A stretch of 64,000 bases of DNA, taken from the NCBI RefSeq assembly GCF_018069565.1, contig NZ_JAGPNL010000001.1:1054001-1118000 (forward strand), in the 5' to 3' direction. The stretch comes from Streptomyces tagetis. GTDB lineage: Bacteria; Actinomycetota; Actinomycetes; Streptomycetales; Streptomycetaceae. A program made the position numbers and the translations under genes. Positions 49,772 through 58,253 of the stretch are shown here, one piece after another. The notes below the pieces were generated by a model that was not told where the DNA came from, made no database searches, and saw only the letters and a program-made list of their open reading frames with translations. Position 1 is the stretch's first letter. Every line of letters starts with the position of its first letter.

Positions 49772-51685
49772 GTGACGATTCTGGAGACCATCAAGGGACC
49801 ACACGACCTGAAGGCGCTGCCCGAAGCGGATCTCGCCCGACTGCCGGGCGAGATACGGGAGTTCCTGGTGCACGCCGTCGCCCGGACCGGCGGGCACCTC
49901 GGACCCAACCTGGGCGTGGTGGAACTCACCGTCGCCCTGCACCGGGTCTTCGACTCACCCACCGACCGCATCGTGTGGGACACCGGCCACCAGTCGTACG
50001 TGCACAAGCTTCTGACCGGACGTCAGGACTTCTCCAAGCTGCGCGGCAAGGGCGGTCTGTCCGGCTACCCCTGCCGCGAGGAGTCCGAGCACGACATCGT
50101 CGAGAACAGCCACGCCTCCACCGCGCTCGGCTGGGCCGACGGCCTCGCCAAGGCCCGCCGGGTGCGCGGCGAGGACGGCCACGTCGTCGCGGTCATCGGC
50201 GACGGCGCCCTCACCGGCGGCATGGCCTGGGAGGCGCTGAACAACATCGCCGCCGCCAAGGACCGGCCGCTGATCATCGTCGTCAACGACAACGAGCGCT
50301 CCTACGCCCCCACCATCGGCGGCCTCGCCCACCACCTCGCCGCCCTGCGCACGACCGACGGCTACGAACGGATGCTGGCCTGGGGCAAGGACGTCCTCCA
50401 GCGCACCCCCGTGGTCGGCGGCACCGTCTACGACGCCCTGCACGGCGCCAAGAAGGGCTTCAAGGACGCCTTCGCCCCCCAGGGCCTCTTCGAGGACCTC
50501 GGACTGAAGTACCTCGGCCCCATCGACGGCCACGACCTGGGAGCCGTCGACTCCGCGCTGCGGCGCGCGAAGCGCTTCGGCGGGCCGGTCCTCGTGCACT
50601 GCCTCACGGAGAAGGGCCGCGGCTACGCACCCGCCCTCGACCACGAGGAGGACCACTTCCACAGCGTCGGCGTGATGGACCCGCTCACCTGCGCCCCGCT
50701 CACCCCCGCCGCACCCTCCTGGACCTCGGTCTTCGGCGACGAGATGGTCCGCATCGGCGAGGAGCGCGAGGACGTCGTCGCCCTCACCGCCGCCATGCTC
50801 CACCCGGTCGGCCTCGGCCGCTTCGCCGAACGCTTCCCCGACCGCGTCTGGGACGTCGGCATCGCCGAACAGCACGCGGCCGTCTGCGCGGCCGGCCTCG
50901 CCACCGGCGGACTCCACCCGGTCGTCGCCGTCTACGCGACCTTCCTCAACCGCGCCTTCGACCAGCTCCTGATGGACGTCGCCCTCCACCGCTGCGGCGT
51001 CACCTTCGTCCTGGACCGCGCCGGGGTCACCGGCACCGACGGCCCCTCCCACAACGGCATGTGGGACCTGTCGGTCCTCCAGGTCGTCCCGGGCCTGCGC
51101 ATCGCCGCCCCGCGCGACGCCGGCCAACTGCGCGCCCAGCTCCGCGAGGCCGTCGCCGTCGACGACGCGCCGACGCTGCTGCGCTTCCCCAAGGAGGCGG
51201 CGGGGCCGGAGGTGCCCGCCGTCGGCCGGGCCGGCGCGATGGACGTCCTGCGCGCCGACGACCGCCCCGAGGTGCTCCTCGTCTCCGTCGGCGTGATGGC
51301 CCCCGTCTGCCTCCGGGCGGCGGAGCTGCTCGAAGCCCGCGGCATCGGCTGCACGGTCGTCGACCCCCGCTGGGTCAAACCCGTCGACCCGGAGCTGGCG
51401 CCGCTCGCCGCCCGGCACCGGCTGGTGGCCGTCGTCGAGGACAACAGCCGCGCCGCCGGGGTCGGCTCCGCGGTGGCCCTCGCCCTCGGCGACGCCGAAG
51501 TCGACGTACCGGTACGGCGGTTCGGCATCCCCGAGCAGTTCCTCGCGCACGCCAAGCGCGCCGAGGTGCTCGCGGACATCGGCCTGACGCCCGTGGAGAT
51601 CGCCGGCCGGATCGGCGCGAGCCTGGCCGCCGCGGAGCGGTCCGGGGCCGGCCCCACCGCCCCGTCAGTCCAAGGAGAGAGCTGA
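49772..51685 (+). CDS. dxs: 1-deoxy-D-xylulose-5-phosphate synthase
   Basis: 637 residues from GTG 49772. It condenses pyruvate and glyceraldehyde 3-phosphate, the first step of the MEP pathway. Thiamine diphosphate motif [16 protein letters not shown] and later NDNERS; transketolase domain [31 protein letters not shown]-terminal domain from about 510. Full-length. Directly before the aminotransferase gene, to which it is spaced by zero bases (TGA then ATG). Most Streptomyces also have a housekeeping copy, so this is probably the hopanoid-dedicated one. Confidence 0.96.
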   Translation: MTILETIKGPHDLKALPEADLARLPGEIREFLVHAVARTGGHLGPNLGVVELTVALHRVFDSPTDRIVWDTGHQSYVHKLLTGRQDFSKLRGKGGLSGYPCREESEHDIVENSHASTALGWADGLAKARRVRGEDGHVVAVIGDGALTGGMAWEALNNIAAAKDRPLIIVVNDNERSYAPTIGGLAHHLAALRTTDGYERMLAWGKDVLQRTPVVGGTVYDALHGAKKGFKDAFAPQGLFEDLGLKYLGPIDGHDLGAVDSALRRAKRFGGPVLVHCLTEKGRGYAPALDHEEDHFHSVGVMDPLTCAPLTPAAPSWTSVFGDEMVRIGEEREDVVALTAAMLHPVGLGRFAERFPDRVWDVGIAEQHAAVCAAGLATGGLHPVVAVYATFLNRAFDQLLMDVALHRCGVTFVLDRAGVTGTDGPSHNGMWDLSVLQVVPGLRIAAPRDAGQLRAQLREAVAVDDAPTLLRFPKEAAGPEVPAVGRAGAMDVLRADDRPEVLLVSVGVMAPVCLRAAELLEARGIGCTVVDPRWVKPVDPELAPLAARHRLVAVVEDNSRAAGVGSAVALALGDAEVDVPVRRFGIPEQFLAHAKRAEVLADIGLTPVEIAGRIGASLAAAERSGAGPTAPSVQGES

Positions 51686-53071
51686 ATGACCAAGGAGTTC
51701 GACCTCGGCGCCCTCCTCGCCGAGCGCGGAGGCGAGCGCTACGAGCTGCACGACCGCCACCTCAACCACCAGCTCCCGCGCATGCTGCGCACCATCGGCT
51801 TCGACAAGGTCTACGAGCGGGCCGAGGGCGCCCACTTCTGGGACGCGGACGGCAACGACTACCTCGACATGCTCGCCGGGTTCGGCGTGATGGGCCTCGG
51901 ACGCCACCACCCCGTCGTCCGCAAGGCGCTCCACGACGTCCTCGACGCCTCGCTGCCCGATCTGACCCGCTTCGACTGCGCGCCGCTGCCCGGACTGCTG
52001 GCCGAGCGGCTGCTCTCCTCCAGCCCGCACCTGGACCGGGTCTTCTTCGGCAACAGCGGGACGGAGGCGGTGGAGACCGCGCTGAAGTTCGCCCGGTGCG
52101 CGACCGGACGGCCCAGGGTCCTGTTCTGCTCGCACTCCTTCCACGGGCTGACCACCGGCTCGCTCTCCGTCAACGGCGAGGCCGGCTTCCGCGACGGCTT
52201 CGCCCCGCTGCTGCCCGACACCGCCGTCCCGCTCGGCGACCTGGACGCCCTCGCCCGGGAACTGCGCGAGGGCGACGTCGCCGCGCTGATCGTGGAGCCG
52301 ATCCAGGGCAAGGGCGTGCACGAGGCGCCGCCCGGGTACCTGCGCGGCGCGCAGGAACTGCTGCGCCGGCACAAGGCGCTGCTCATCGCCGACGAGGTGC
52401 AGACCGGCCTCGGCCGCACCGGGAAGTTCTACGCCTACCAGCACGAGGAGGGCGTGGAACCGGATCTGGTGTGCGTGGCCAAGGCGCTCTCCGGCGGCTA
52501 TGTGCCGGTGGGCGCCACGCTGGGCCGGGACTGGATCTTCCGGAAGGTGTACTCGTCGATGGACCGGGTGCTGGTCCACTCGGCCAGCTTCGGGTCCAAC
52601 GCCCAGGCGATGGCGGCCGGCCTCGCCGTCCTCGCGGTGATGGAGAACGAGGAGATCGTCGCCAACGCCGCCGCCGTCGGCGAACGGCTGACCTCCCGGC
52701 TCACGGCGCTGGTGGACCGGTACGAGCTGCTGGCCGAGGTGCGCGGGCGGGGGCTGATGATCGGCATCGAGTTCGGCCGGCCCCGCTCGCTGCGGCTGCG
52801 CAGCCGCTGGACGATGCTCCAGGCCGCCCGCAAGGGGCTCTTCGCGCAGATGGTCGTGGTCCCGCTGCTCCAGCGGCACCGCATCCTGACCCAGGTCTCC
52901 GGCGACCACCTGGAAGTGATCAAATTGATCCCGCCGCTGATCATCGACGCCGCGGACGCGGACCGCTTCGTCGACGCCTTCACCGAGGTGATGGACGACG
53001 CGCACGAGGGCGGCGGGCTGATGTGGGACTTCGGCAAGACCCTGGTCAGGCAGGCGGTGGCCAACCGGTAG
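51686..53071 (+). CDS. hpnO: HpnO-like class III aminotransferase (aminobacteriohopanetriol synthesis)
   Basis: 461 residues from ATG 51686, with AAGGAGAG upstream. Fold type I PLP enzyme: FFGNSGTEAVETALKFARCATG, SFHGLTTGSLS, LLIADEVQTGLGRTGKFYA and the Schiff-base lysine in VAKALSGGYVPVG. Position last in the hopanoid operon and similarity to ornithine/acetylornithine-type transaminases fit HpnO, which aminates ribosylhopane to the C35 aminobacteriohopanetriol. S. coelicolor is known to make that product. Confidence 0.9.
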   Translation: MTKEFDLGALLAERGGERYELHDRHLNHQLPRMLRTIGFDKVYERAEGAHFWDADGNDYLDMLAGFGVMGLGRHHPVVRKALHDVLDASLPDLTRFDCAPLPGLLAERLLSSSPHLDRVFFGNSGTEAVETALKFARCATGRPRVLFCSHSFHGLTTGSLSVNGEAGFRDGFAPLLPDTAVPLGDLDALARELREGDVAALIVEPIQGKGVHEAPPGYLRGAQELLRRHKALLIADEVQTGLGRTGKFYAYQHEEGVEPDLVCVAKALSGGYVPVGATLGRDWIFRKVYSSMDRVLVHSASFGSNAQAMAAGLAVLAVMENEEIVANAAAVGERLTSRLTALVDRYELLAEVRGRGLMIGIEFGRPRSLRLRSRWTMLQAARKGLFAQMVVVPLLQRHRILTQVSGDHLEVIKLIPPLIIDAADADRFVDAFTEVMDDAHEGGGLMWDFGKTLVRQAVANR

Positions 53072-53104
53072 CGCCGAGCGGGCTGGGGCCCCTGCCGCCG
53101 GAGC

Positions 53105-53139
53105 TTGTCTGTGAGGCAAGAAAATTGCCTCGCGGGCAA
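53105..53139. promoter_or_regulatory. Paired operator upstream of the XRE-cupin regulator
   Basis: Two 15-bp palindromes, TTGTCTGTGAGGCAA (53105-53119) and TTGCCTCGCGGGCAA (53125-53139), with consensus TTGYCTNNNNRGCAA and 20-bp spacing (two helical turns). Their facing half-sites also form a perfect GAGGCAA/TTGCCTC repeat (53113-53131). They lie 21-55 bp before the start codon and likely bind the regulator itself. Confidence 0.65.
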
Positions 53140-53159
53140 GTTTCCGGCTGAATGGAGGC

Positions 53160-53804
53160 ATGACCTCCGACACCGATCCGCCGGGAGGACCGCCGGGCGC
53201 GGTCCCCTCCGTGGTGGCGCCACGGCTGCGCGCCCTGCGCCGCCGGGCCGCCCTCACCCTGGAGGCCGCCGCCCGTGCCGCCGGACTGTCGCCCGCCCAC
53301 CTCTCCCGACTGGAGACCGGGCAGCGCCAGCCCTCCCTGCCGATGCTGCTGTCCCTCGCCCGCGTTTATGGTACGACCGTCTCGGACGTGCTCGGCGAGA
53401 CGACCGCGGAGCGCCAGGCGGTGGTACGCGCCGGGGACCACGAGCCGACGGTCGCCGGCGGCTGGACGTACTGGCAGGCCGGCGGGCCCGGCCGGGGGAT
53501 GCAGGCGCTGCGCGTCCGGGTGCCGCACGGCGCCCAGGGCGACATCGTCCGGGTGCACCCCGGCGAGGAGTGGCTCTACGTCCTGCGCGGACGGCTGCGG
53601 CTGCGGCTGGGGGAGGCCGTGCACCGGCTCGGGCCGGGCGACAGCGCGCACTTCGACTCGCTGACCCCGCACCGGATCGCGGCCGAGGACAGCGACGGGG
53701 TGGACATCCTCTTCGTCCACACCCTCTTGCAGAGCCCGACGGCCGCGCTGTGCCTGGGGCCCGCCACCACGCTGATACACCACACCTTGGGAGAGACGTC
53801 ATGA
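53160..53804 (+). CDS. XRE-family regulator with C-terminal cupin
   Basis: 214 residues from ATG 53160. Residues about 20-80 form an XRE helix-turn-helix (LRALRRRAALTLEAAARAAGLSPAHLSRLETGQRQPSL). Residues about 110-190 form a small cupin (PGEEWLYVLRGRLRLRLGE, then GDSAHFDSLTPHRI) that may bind a metabolite. This architecture is common among regulators of amine and amino-acid use. GTTTAT and GGTACG around 53364 give a short AT-richer patch. The ATGA overlap with the next gene implies co-translation. Autoregulation is likely through the operators upstream. Confidence 0.9.
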   Translation: MTSDTDPPGGPPGAVPSVVAPRLRALRRRAALTLEAAARAAGLSPAHLSRLETGQRQPSLPMLLSLARVYGTTVSDVLGETTAERQAVVRAGDHEPTVAGGWTYWQAGGPGRGMQALRVRVPHGAQGDIVRVHPGEEWLYVLRGRLRLRLGEAVHRLGPGDSAHFDSLTPHRIAAEDSDGVDILFVHTLLQSPTAALCLGPATTLIHHTLGETS

Positions 53805-53917
53805 GCATGCAGGAGAGGTTCCCGCGCGCGCTGTGGGTCCGGCTCGTCATCTACATCGCCGTCGGGCACGTCTTCGGCGGGTTCCTCTACCTGCTGTTCG
53901 AGGTGGGCGGCAAGTAG
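53801..53917 (+). CDS. Small membrane protein (38 residues, DUF6126-like)
   Basis: ATG 53801 overlaps the XRE stop (ATGA). Sequence: a short polar, basic start (MSMQERFPRALWVR), one hydrophobic helix LVIYIAVGHVFGGFLYLLFEV and GGK at the end. It resembles a single-helix membrane protein found after XRE-cupin regulators in Streptomyces (I recall the name DUF6126, unverified). Its strict coupling to the regulator suggests a shared role, perhaps as a small transporter subunit or membrane sensor. Confidence 0.7.
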   Translation: MSMQERFPRALWVRLVIYIAVGHVFGGFLYLLFEVGGK

Positions 53918-53939
53918 CCGCGCGCGTGGGGCGGGTGGC

Positions 53940-54737
53940 TCAGTCCAGCATCCGCTCGCGCAGCCGTTCCCGGGTCTGCGGTGTGAGCCGCAGGCCCTTC
54001 TCCAGATACGTGTCGACGCCGCCCCAGGTCTCCTCGACGGTCTCGAACGCCGCCGCCAGGTACTCGGCGCGGGCGTCGAAGAGCGGGCTGAGCAGCTCCA
54101 TCACCTCGGGGGAGTAGGCCGAGGCGGAGTCCCCGTTGCGGTGCACCTTGTAGCGGCGGTGGGTCGCGTTGGACTTCAGGTAGTCGTCGAGGACCGCCTC
54201 GCGCTCCACGCCGACGGCCAGCAGCGTGATCGCCACCGACAGGCCCGCCCGGTCCTTGCCCGCCGCGCAGTGCATCAGCGCGGGCACGCTGTCCTGCGCG
54301 AGCGCGTGCAGCACCCGGGAGTGCTCCGCCGTCCGCTCCCGGACGATCGACCGGTACGAGGCGACCATCCGGCCGGCCGCCTTGCCCTCGTCGAGGATGG
54401 AGCGGAGCTGGTCCAGGTCCCCGTCGCGCACCATCGTCCAGAACTCGGCCCCGTCGGCCGGGTCGCTCAGCGGCAGGTTCACATTGCGCACGCCGGGCAG
54501 CGCGACGTCCGGGCCCTCCAGCCGCTGGTCGGCCGCGTTGCGGAAGTCGAAGATCGTGTGCAGGCCCAGCGAGGTGAGGAAGGCGGTGTCCTCGCCGGTC
54601 GCGTGCGCGAGGTGCCCGCTGCGGAACAGCACACCGTGGCGCACCCGTCGTCCGTCCACCGTCGGCAGTCCGCCCACGTCACGGAAGTTGCGCACGCCTG
54701 CCAGCTCGGGTTCGGTCGACGGCACCTGCTGCGTCAC
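53940..54737 (-). CDS. Tyrosine/lipid phosphatase, MptpB-like
   Basis: 265 residues from GTG 54737, chosen for the GGGAGGAG upstream; an ATG at 54803 would add 22 residues. The P-loop HCAAGKDRAGLSVA places it in the atypical PTP family that includes M. tuberculosis PtpB, active on phosphotyrosine, phosphoserine and phosphoinositides. Other conserved parts: FRDVGGLPT, VLFRSGHLA and TIFDFRNAADQ. No signal peptide is obvious, so it may act in the cytoplasm. Single gene, convergent with the small membrane protein. Confidence 0.9.
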   Translation of the reverse strand: MTQQVPSTEPELAGVRNFRDVGGLPTVDGRRVRHGVLFRSGHLAHATGEDTAFLTSLGLHTIFDFRNAADQRLEGPDVALPGVRNVNLPLSDPADGAEFWTMVRDGDLDQLRSILDEGKAAGRMVASYRSIVRERTAEHSRVLHALAQDSVPALMHCAAGKDRAGLSVAITLLAVGVEREAVLDDYLKSNATHRRYKVHRNGDSASAYSPEVMELLSPLFDARAEYLAAAFETVEETWGGVDTYLEKGLRLTPQTRERLRERMLD

Positions 54738-55254
54738 GGGGGCTCCTCCCACTCCCGCCCGCCGGCGCTGCTCGACGGCGGACACGAGTCGACGATACGA
54801 CATGCCCCGCCTGCGGGGACGAGTTGTCCACAGGGCACGGGGAGCGTGCCGCGCGTGCCCCGGCGGCCCGGACGCAACGCCCGGCGCGCGCCTGGCGCCC
54901 GGGGTGTGCCGGGGGGCGCGAAAGCGCTCCGGAGCGGCCGGGAGGGCGAGGAGCGGAGACGGTTCGCCCGACCTGGAGAGGTGATGGGCGGATTATCCCG
55001 ATTGGCGCCTTGCTCCCAACTCGCCCTGGAGTAAAAGGTGCTGGAGCGGCGCCGCGTGAGCAGGCTCATACCCGTGACGGTGCGTTGTTCAGCATGCTCA
55101 CGTAATCCGCCTGTGCCGCCGGGGGCTTGAGGGGATTCCCCCTCCCGCGATCCACGCAGGGTGACCGCTCCTACCCACATTGGATCATCCGAAACGCCCG
55201 CCCGGGGAACCGCTCGCTTGTTCCCCCGCGTCCCGGTCCCTTACGTTCACCACC
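54738..55254. other. Upstream region of the riboswitch-controlled endopeptidase, with paired palindromes
   Basis: 517 bases without a supported gene. It contains two similar palindromic 12-mers, TGAGCAGGCTCA (55057-55068) and TCAGCATGCTCA (55089-55100), 32 bp apart (three helical turns), a likely regulator site for the promoter of the transcript that carries the riboswitch. The rest is GC-rich with no repeats noted. Confidence 0.5.
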
Positions 55255-55445
55255 GATCCGGGCGGACGCCTAATCCTGCCGCCGACCGGAGCCCGCACCC
55301 ATCCACCACCCGTACCCGGCAGGAGCGGGGGACCCACAGGTATCACCGCCTGTTCCGGTTCCCGGAACGGCTAGGGGTCAAGCCGCGCCACGGCGCGGCC
55401 GGGCATCTCCAGCCCGCACCCGACAGCTCACCTCGCAGGCGCCGG
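55255..55445 (+). promoter_or_regulatory. ydaO/yuaA-type (cyclic di-AMP) riboswitch
   Basis: The leader before the LysM/M23 gene has the conserved blocks of this aptamer in order: CCTAATCCTGCCG (about 55269), GGAGCGGGGGACCCACAGGT (55322-55341), GGCTAGGGGTCAAGCCGCG (around 55369-55387), the GGGCATCTCC stretch, and CCCGACAGCTCACCTCGCAG (55419-55438). The family senses c-di-AMP and in actinobacteria precedes genes for cell-wall hydrolases and resuscitation factors. Boundaries are approximate. Confidence 0.85.
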
Positions 55446-55458
55446 AGAGGAATTCGTC

Positions 55459-56388
55459 ATGCCCGCCAAGGGTAAGCACCGTCGTACCAAGGCCCAGCGC
55501 CTCACCCGTACCCTCGCCTTCGCCGGCACCGGCGGCGCCGCGCTCGCGCTTCCGCTGATGGGTGCCGCCGGCGCCCACGCCGCCCCCGCGCACTCCGTCG
55601 CGGAGCAGTCCGTGCGCTCCGTGCCGGCCGCCGTCAAGCCGTCCGCCGAGAAGGACTCCGCCCCCCGCACCTACACCGTGAAGCGGGGCGACCACCTCTC
55701 GAAGATCGCCGTCGAGCAGCACGTCAGCGGCGGCTGGAAGAAGCTCTACGCCGACAACCGCGAGGCCGTCGGCTCCGACCCGTCGCTGATCCACCCCGGT
55801 CTGAAGCTCTCGCTCACCGGCAAGCCCGCGGCGGCGCAGTCCTCGTCCTCCTCCGAGGGGTCGGCCTCCGCGAAGCCGGCCGCGCCGAAGCCGGCCGCCA
55901 AGCCCGCCGAGGCGCCGAAGCCGGCCGCCCCGGCGGCCACGACCACCACCGCGACGCCGACCCAGTCCACCGGCACCACCGGCGGCTACGTCTCGCCCGT
56001 GCCCGGCGGCGCGGTCGGCACCCCGTACCACCAGACCGGCAGCATGTGGTCGAGCGGCTACCACACCGGCACCGACTTCGTGGTGCCGACCGGCACCTCG
56101 CTGAAGGCCGTCGGCTCCGGCACCGTGGTCTCCGCCGGCTGGGGCGGCGCGTACGGCAACCAGGTCGTCATCAAGCTCGCCGACGGCCACTACGCCCAGT
56201 ACGCCCACCTGTCCTCGATCTCCGTCTCCGCCGGCCAGAGCGTCACCGCCGGCCAGCAGATCGGCCTGTCCGGCGCCACCGGCAACGTGACCGGCCCGCA
56301 CCTGCACTTCGAGATCCGCACCACCCCGAACTACGGCTCGGACATCGACCCCGTCGCCTACCTGCGCTCGCACGGCGTCTCCCTCTGA
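55459..56388 (+). CDS. Secreted LysM / M23 metallopeptidase (cell-wall hydrolase)
   Basis: 309 residues from ATG 55459, preceded by GGAGAGGA. Signal peptide with cleavage near AHAAPA (residue about 42); LysM at about 70-120 (YTVKRGDHLSKIAVEQHVSGGWKKLY); an Ala/Pro/Lys-rich linker (125-165); M23 peptidase domain (about 175-309) with HTGTDF (His and Asp zinc ligands) and HLHFE (final His). It cleaves peptide bonds of peptidoglycan and binds glycan by LysM. The riboswitch upstream links its synthesis to c-di-AMP. Two hairpins follow as terminators. Confidence 0.96.
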   Translation: MPAKGKHRRTKAQRLTRTLAFAGTGGAALALPLMGAAGAHAAPAHSVAEQSVRSVPAAVKPSAEKDSAPRTYTVKRGDHLSKIAVEQHVSGGWKKLYADNREAVGSDPSLIHPGLKLSLTGKPAAAQSSSSSEGSASAKPAAPKPAAKPAEAPKPAAPAATTTTATPTQSTGTTGGYVSPVPGGAVGTPYHQTGSMWSSGYHTGTDFVVPTGTSLKAVGSGTVVSAGWGGAYGNQVVIKLADGHYAQYAHLSSISVSAGQSVTAGQQIGLSGATGNVTGPHLHFEIRTTPNYGSDIDPVAYLRSHGVSL

Positions 56389-56420
56389 CGGACGCGCTCC
56401 GGCGCACGCGCACCGCACCG

Positions 56421-56483
56421 CCGAAGGCCGGACCCCGCACCCCGGGGCCCGGCCTTCGGGTGTCCTGCCGCCGTAGGACACCC
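56421..56483 (+). terminator. Two consecutive hairpin terminators
   Basis: CCGAAGGCCGG (56421-56431) pairs with CCGGCCTTCGG (56449-56459); immediately after, GGGTGTCCT (56458-56466) pairs with AGGACACCC (56475-56483). Both lie just after the endopeptidase stop. Confidence 0.75.
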
Positions 56484-56592
56484 GGTCGCTTATTCCGGAT
56501 CGGACGGCTCTCGTGGCGTGGTGTTTCTCACCGACCGTCAACCCCTTCCTACGGTCGCGTAGGTCACAATCCACCGTGAATCATGGGCCGGT

Positions 56593-57411
56593 GTGGCAGA
56601 CGATTCGAAGAATGAGCACAGAGCGGTGATCGGGTCGTACGTGGCGGTGGGGGACAGCTTCACCGAGGGCGTCGGCGACCCCGGACCCGACGGGGCGTTC
56701 GTCGGCTGGGCGGACCGGGTCGCCGTCCTGCTCGCGGACCGCCGCCCCGAGGGCGACTTCACCTACACCAACCTCGCCGTGCGCGGCAGACTGCTCGACC
56801 AGATCGCGGAGGAACAGGTCCCCCGGGCCGTGGAACTCGCCCCGGACCTGGTCTCCGTCTGCGCGGGCGGCAACGACATCATCCGTCCCGGCACCGACCC
56901 CGACGAGGTCGCCGAACGGTTCGAGCGGGCGGTCGCCGACCTCGCCGCAGCGGCCGGCACCGTCCTGGTGGCGACCGGCTTCGACACCCGCGGCGTCCCC
57001 CTCCTCAAGCACCTGCGCGGCAAGATCGCCACCTACAACGGGCATGTCCGGGCCATCGCCGACCGGTACGGCTGCCCGGTCCTCGACCTCTGGTCGCTGC
57101 GCGGAGTCCAGGACCGCCGGGCCTGGGACGCCGACCGGCTGCACCTCTCGCCCGAGGGCCACACCCGGGTGGCGCTCCGCGCGGGCCAGGCGCTCGGCCT
57201 GCCGGTGCCGGCCGACCCCGACCAGTCGTGGCCGCCGCTGCCGCCGCGCGGCACCCTCGACGTCCGGCGCGACGACGTGCACTGGGCGCGCGAGTACCTG
57301 GTGCCGTGGATCGGCCGCCGGCTGCGCGGCGAGTCCTCCGGGGACCACGTCACCGCCAAGGGGACGCTGTCGCCGGACGACATCAAGACGCGGATCGCCT
57401 CGGTGGCGTGA
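56593..57411 (+). CDS. SGNH/GDSL hydrolase
   Basis: 272 residues from GTG 56593. Blocks of the SGNH fold: YVAVGDSFTEGVGD (catalytic Ser), NLAVRG (Gly block), VCAGGNDII (Asn block) and DRLHLSPEGH (catalytic Asp-His). There is no signal peptide, so this is probably an intracellular esterase or lipase of unknown substrate. It follows the cell-wall hydrolase but is separated by two terminators. Confidence 0.9.
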   Translation: MADDSKNEHRAVIGSYVAVGDSFTEGVGDPGPDGAFVGWADRVAVLLADRRPEGDFTYTNLAVRGRLLDQIAEEQVPRAVELAPDLVSVCAGGNDIIRPGTDPDEVAERFERAVADLAAAAGTVLVATGFDTRGVPLLKHLRGKIATYNGHVRAIADRYGCPVLDLWSLRGVQDRRAWDADRLHLSPEGHTRVALRAGQALGLPVPADPDQSWPPLPPRGTLDVRRDDVHWAREYLVPWIGRRLRGESSGDHVTAKGTLSPDDIKTRIASVA

Positions 57412-57434
57412 GAGCGCGCCCGGCGGCGGGACCG

Positions 57435-57483
57435 CCGGCCGCCCGCGTCGCTCACCGGCCGCCCGCGTCGCTCACCGGCCGCC
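57435..57483. repeat. Tandem 20-bp duplication over the end of the AhpD-like gene
   Basis: CCGGCCGCCCGCGTCGCTCA occurs twice (57435-57454, 57455-57474), followed by a partial third copy. The stop codon of the minus-strand gene (57472-57474) is within the second unit. Confidence 0.85.
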
Positions 57484-58050
57484 GGTGCCGGCGGCGGGCG
57501 GCGCGTCGGCCAGGTCGCAGGAGTCGCGGAACCCCTGGCTGGTCAGACCGAGCGCCGAGTTGAGGCGGGAGCGCAGGTTCTCCACGGCGACGACGGCCGT
57601 CAGCTCGACGAAGGCCGGTTCGCCCAGCCGGGTCCGCAGCCGCCCGGCGAGGTCGTCGCCGACGGCCGGCGGGGTCGCCGTCATCGCCTCGGCGTACTCC
57701 AGCACATCGCGTTCGAGCGGCGAGTACAGGTCGCTCTCCCGCCACACCGGCACCGCCTGGAGCCGGGCGCGGTCCACGCCGTGGCCGACGCTCTGCCAGT
57801 AGCCGAAGTCCATGCACCACGAGCAGCCGATCGAGCCCGCCGCGGCCAGCTCCGCGAGCGCCTTCAGCCCGGGATCGAGCCGGTTCCAGCGGGCCACCGA
57901 CTGCTCGAAGCGCAGATCGCTCCAGAGCACCCGCGGGTTGTGCGCGAGCGCCTTGCCGGGATCGAGGACCTTTCCGTACGTACGCCGGGAGTACCACTCC
58001 ATCGCCCGGAAGAAGAGCGTCCGGGGCGGGGTCAGGGATACGCGGGCCAT
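57472..58050 (-). CDS. AhpD/carboxymuconolactone decarboxylase-like protein
   Basis: 192 residues from ATG 58050, chosen for GGAGG nine bases upstream (a GTG three codons earlier abuts that site). It contains the redox CxxC motif in SIGCSWCMDFGYW of the AhpD-like fold, with LAELAAAGS before it and a C-terminal NLRSRLNSALGL helix. Family members act as alkylhydroperoxidase partners or decarboxylases. Specific function is unknown. It is divergent from the MBL gene by about 200 bp. Confidence 0.88.
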   Translation of the reverse strand: MARVSLTPPRTLFFRAMEWYSRRTYGKVLDPGKALAHNPRVLWSDLRFEQSVARWNRLDPGLKALAELAAAGSIGCSWCMDFGYWQSVGHGVDRARLQAVPVWRESDLYSPLERDVLEYAEAMTATPPAVGDDLAGRLRTRLGEPAFVELTAVVAVENLRSRLNSALGLTSQGFRDSCDLADAPPAAGTGGR

Positions 58051-58253
58051 GGTGACCACCCTCCAGTGCGTCGCTGGTGCTGCCTTCCGTCGTCCGGGGA
58101 CACCCGGGGGGCGCCCCGCCGGTACGACGAGGGAGACCGGGGCGTGTGTGACATCCGGCCCCGCCCGGCCGGGCCCGCGCCCGCCCGTCCTTACGAAACG
58201 ATCACCTCGTCATACCCATAATGAAAGTCTGACCTACTTTTCCTGGAGGTGCC

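Noticed and set aside
48784..53151. 1455-residue plus-strand frame across ispG, dxs and hpnO
   Set aside because: Out of frame with all three enzymes, extremely Arg/Gly/Ala-rich and without domains.
53801..54117. 94-residue plus-strand frame (53833-54117) overlapping the small membrane protein
   Set aside because: Different frame, runs antisense into the phosphatase gene and is Arg/Ser-rich; the 38-residue frame at 53801 fits better.
54804..55458. Several short plus-strand frames before the LysM/M23 gene
   Set aside because: They cross the conserved blocks of the riboswitch and have no coding character.
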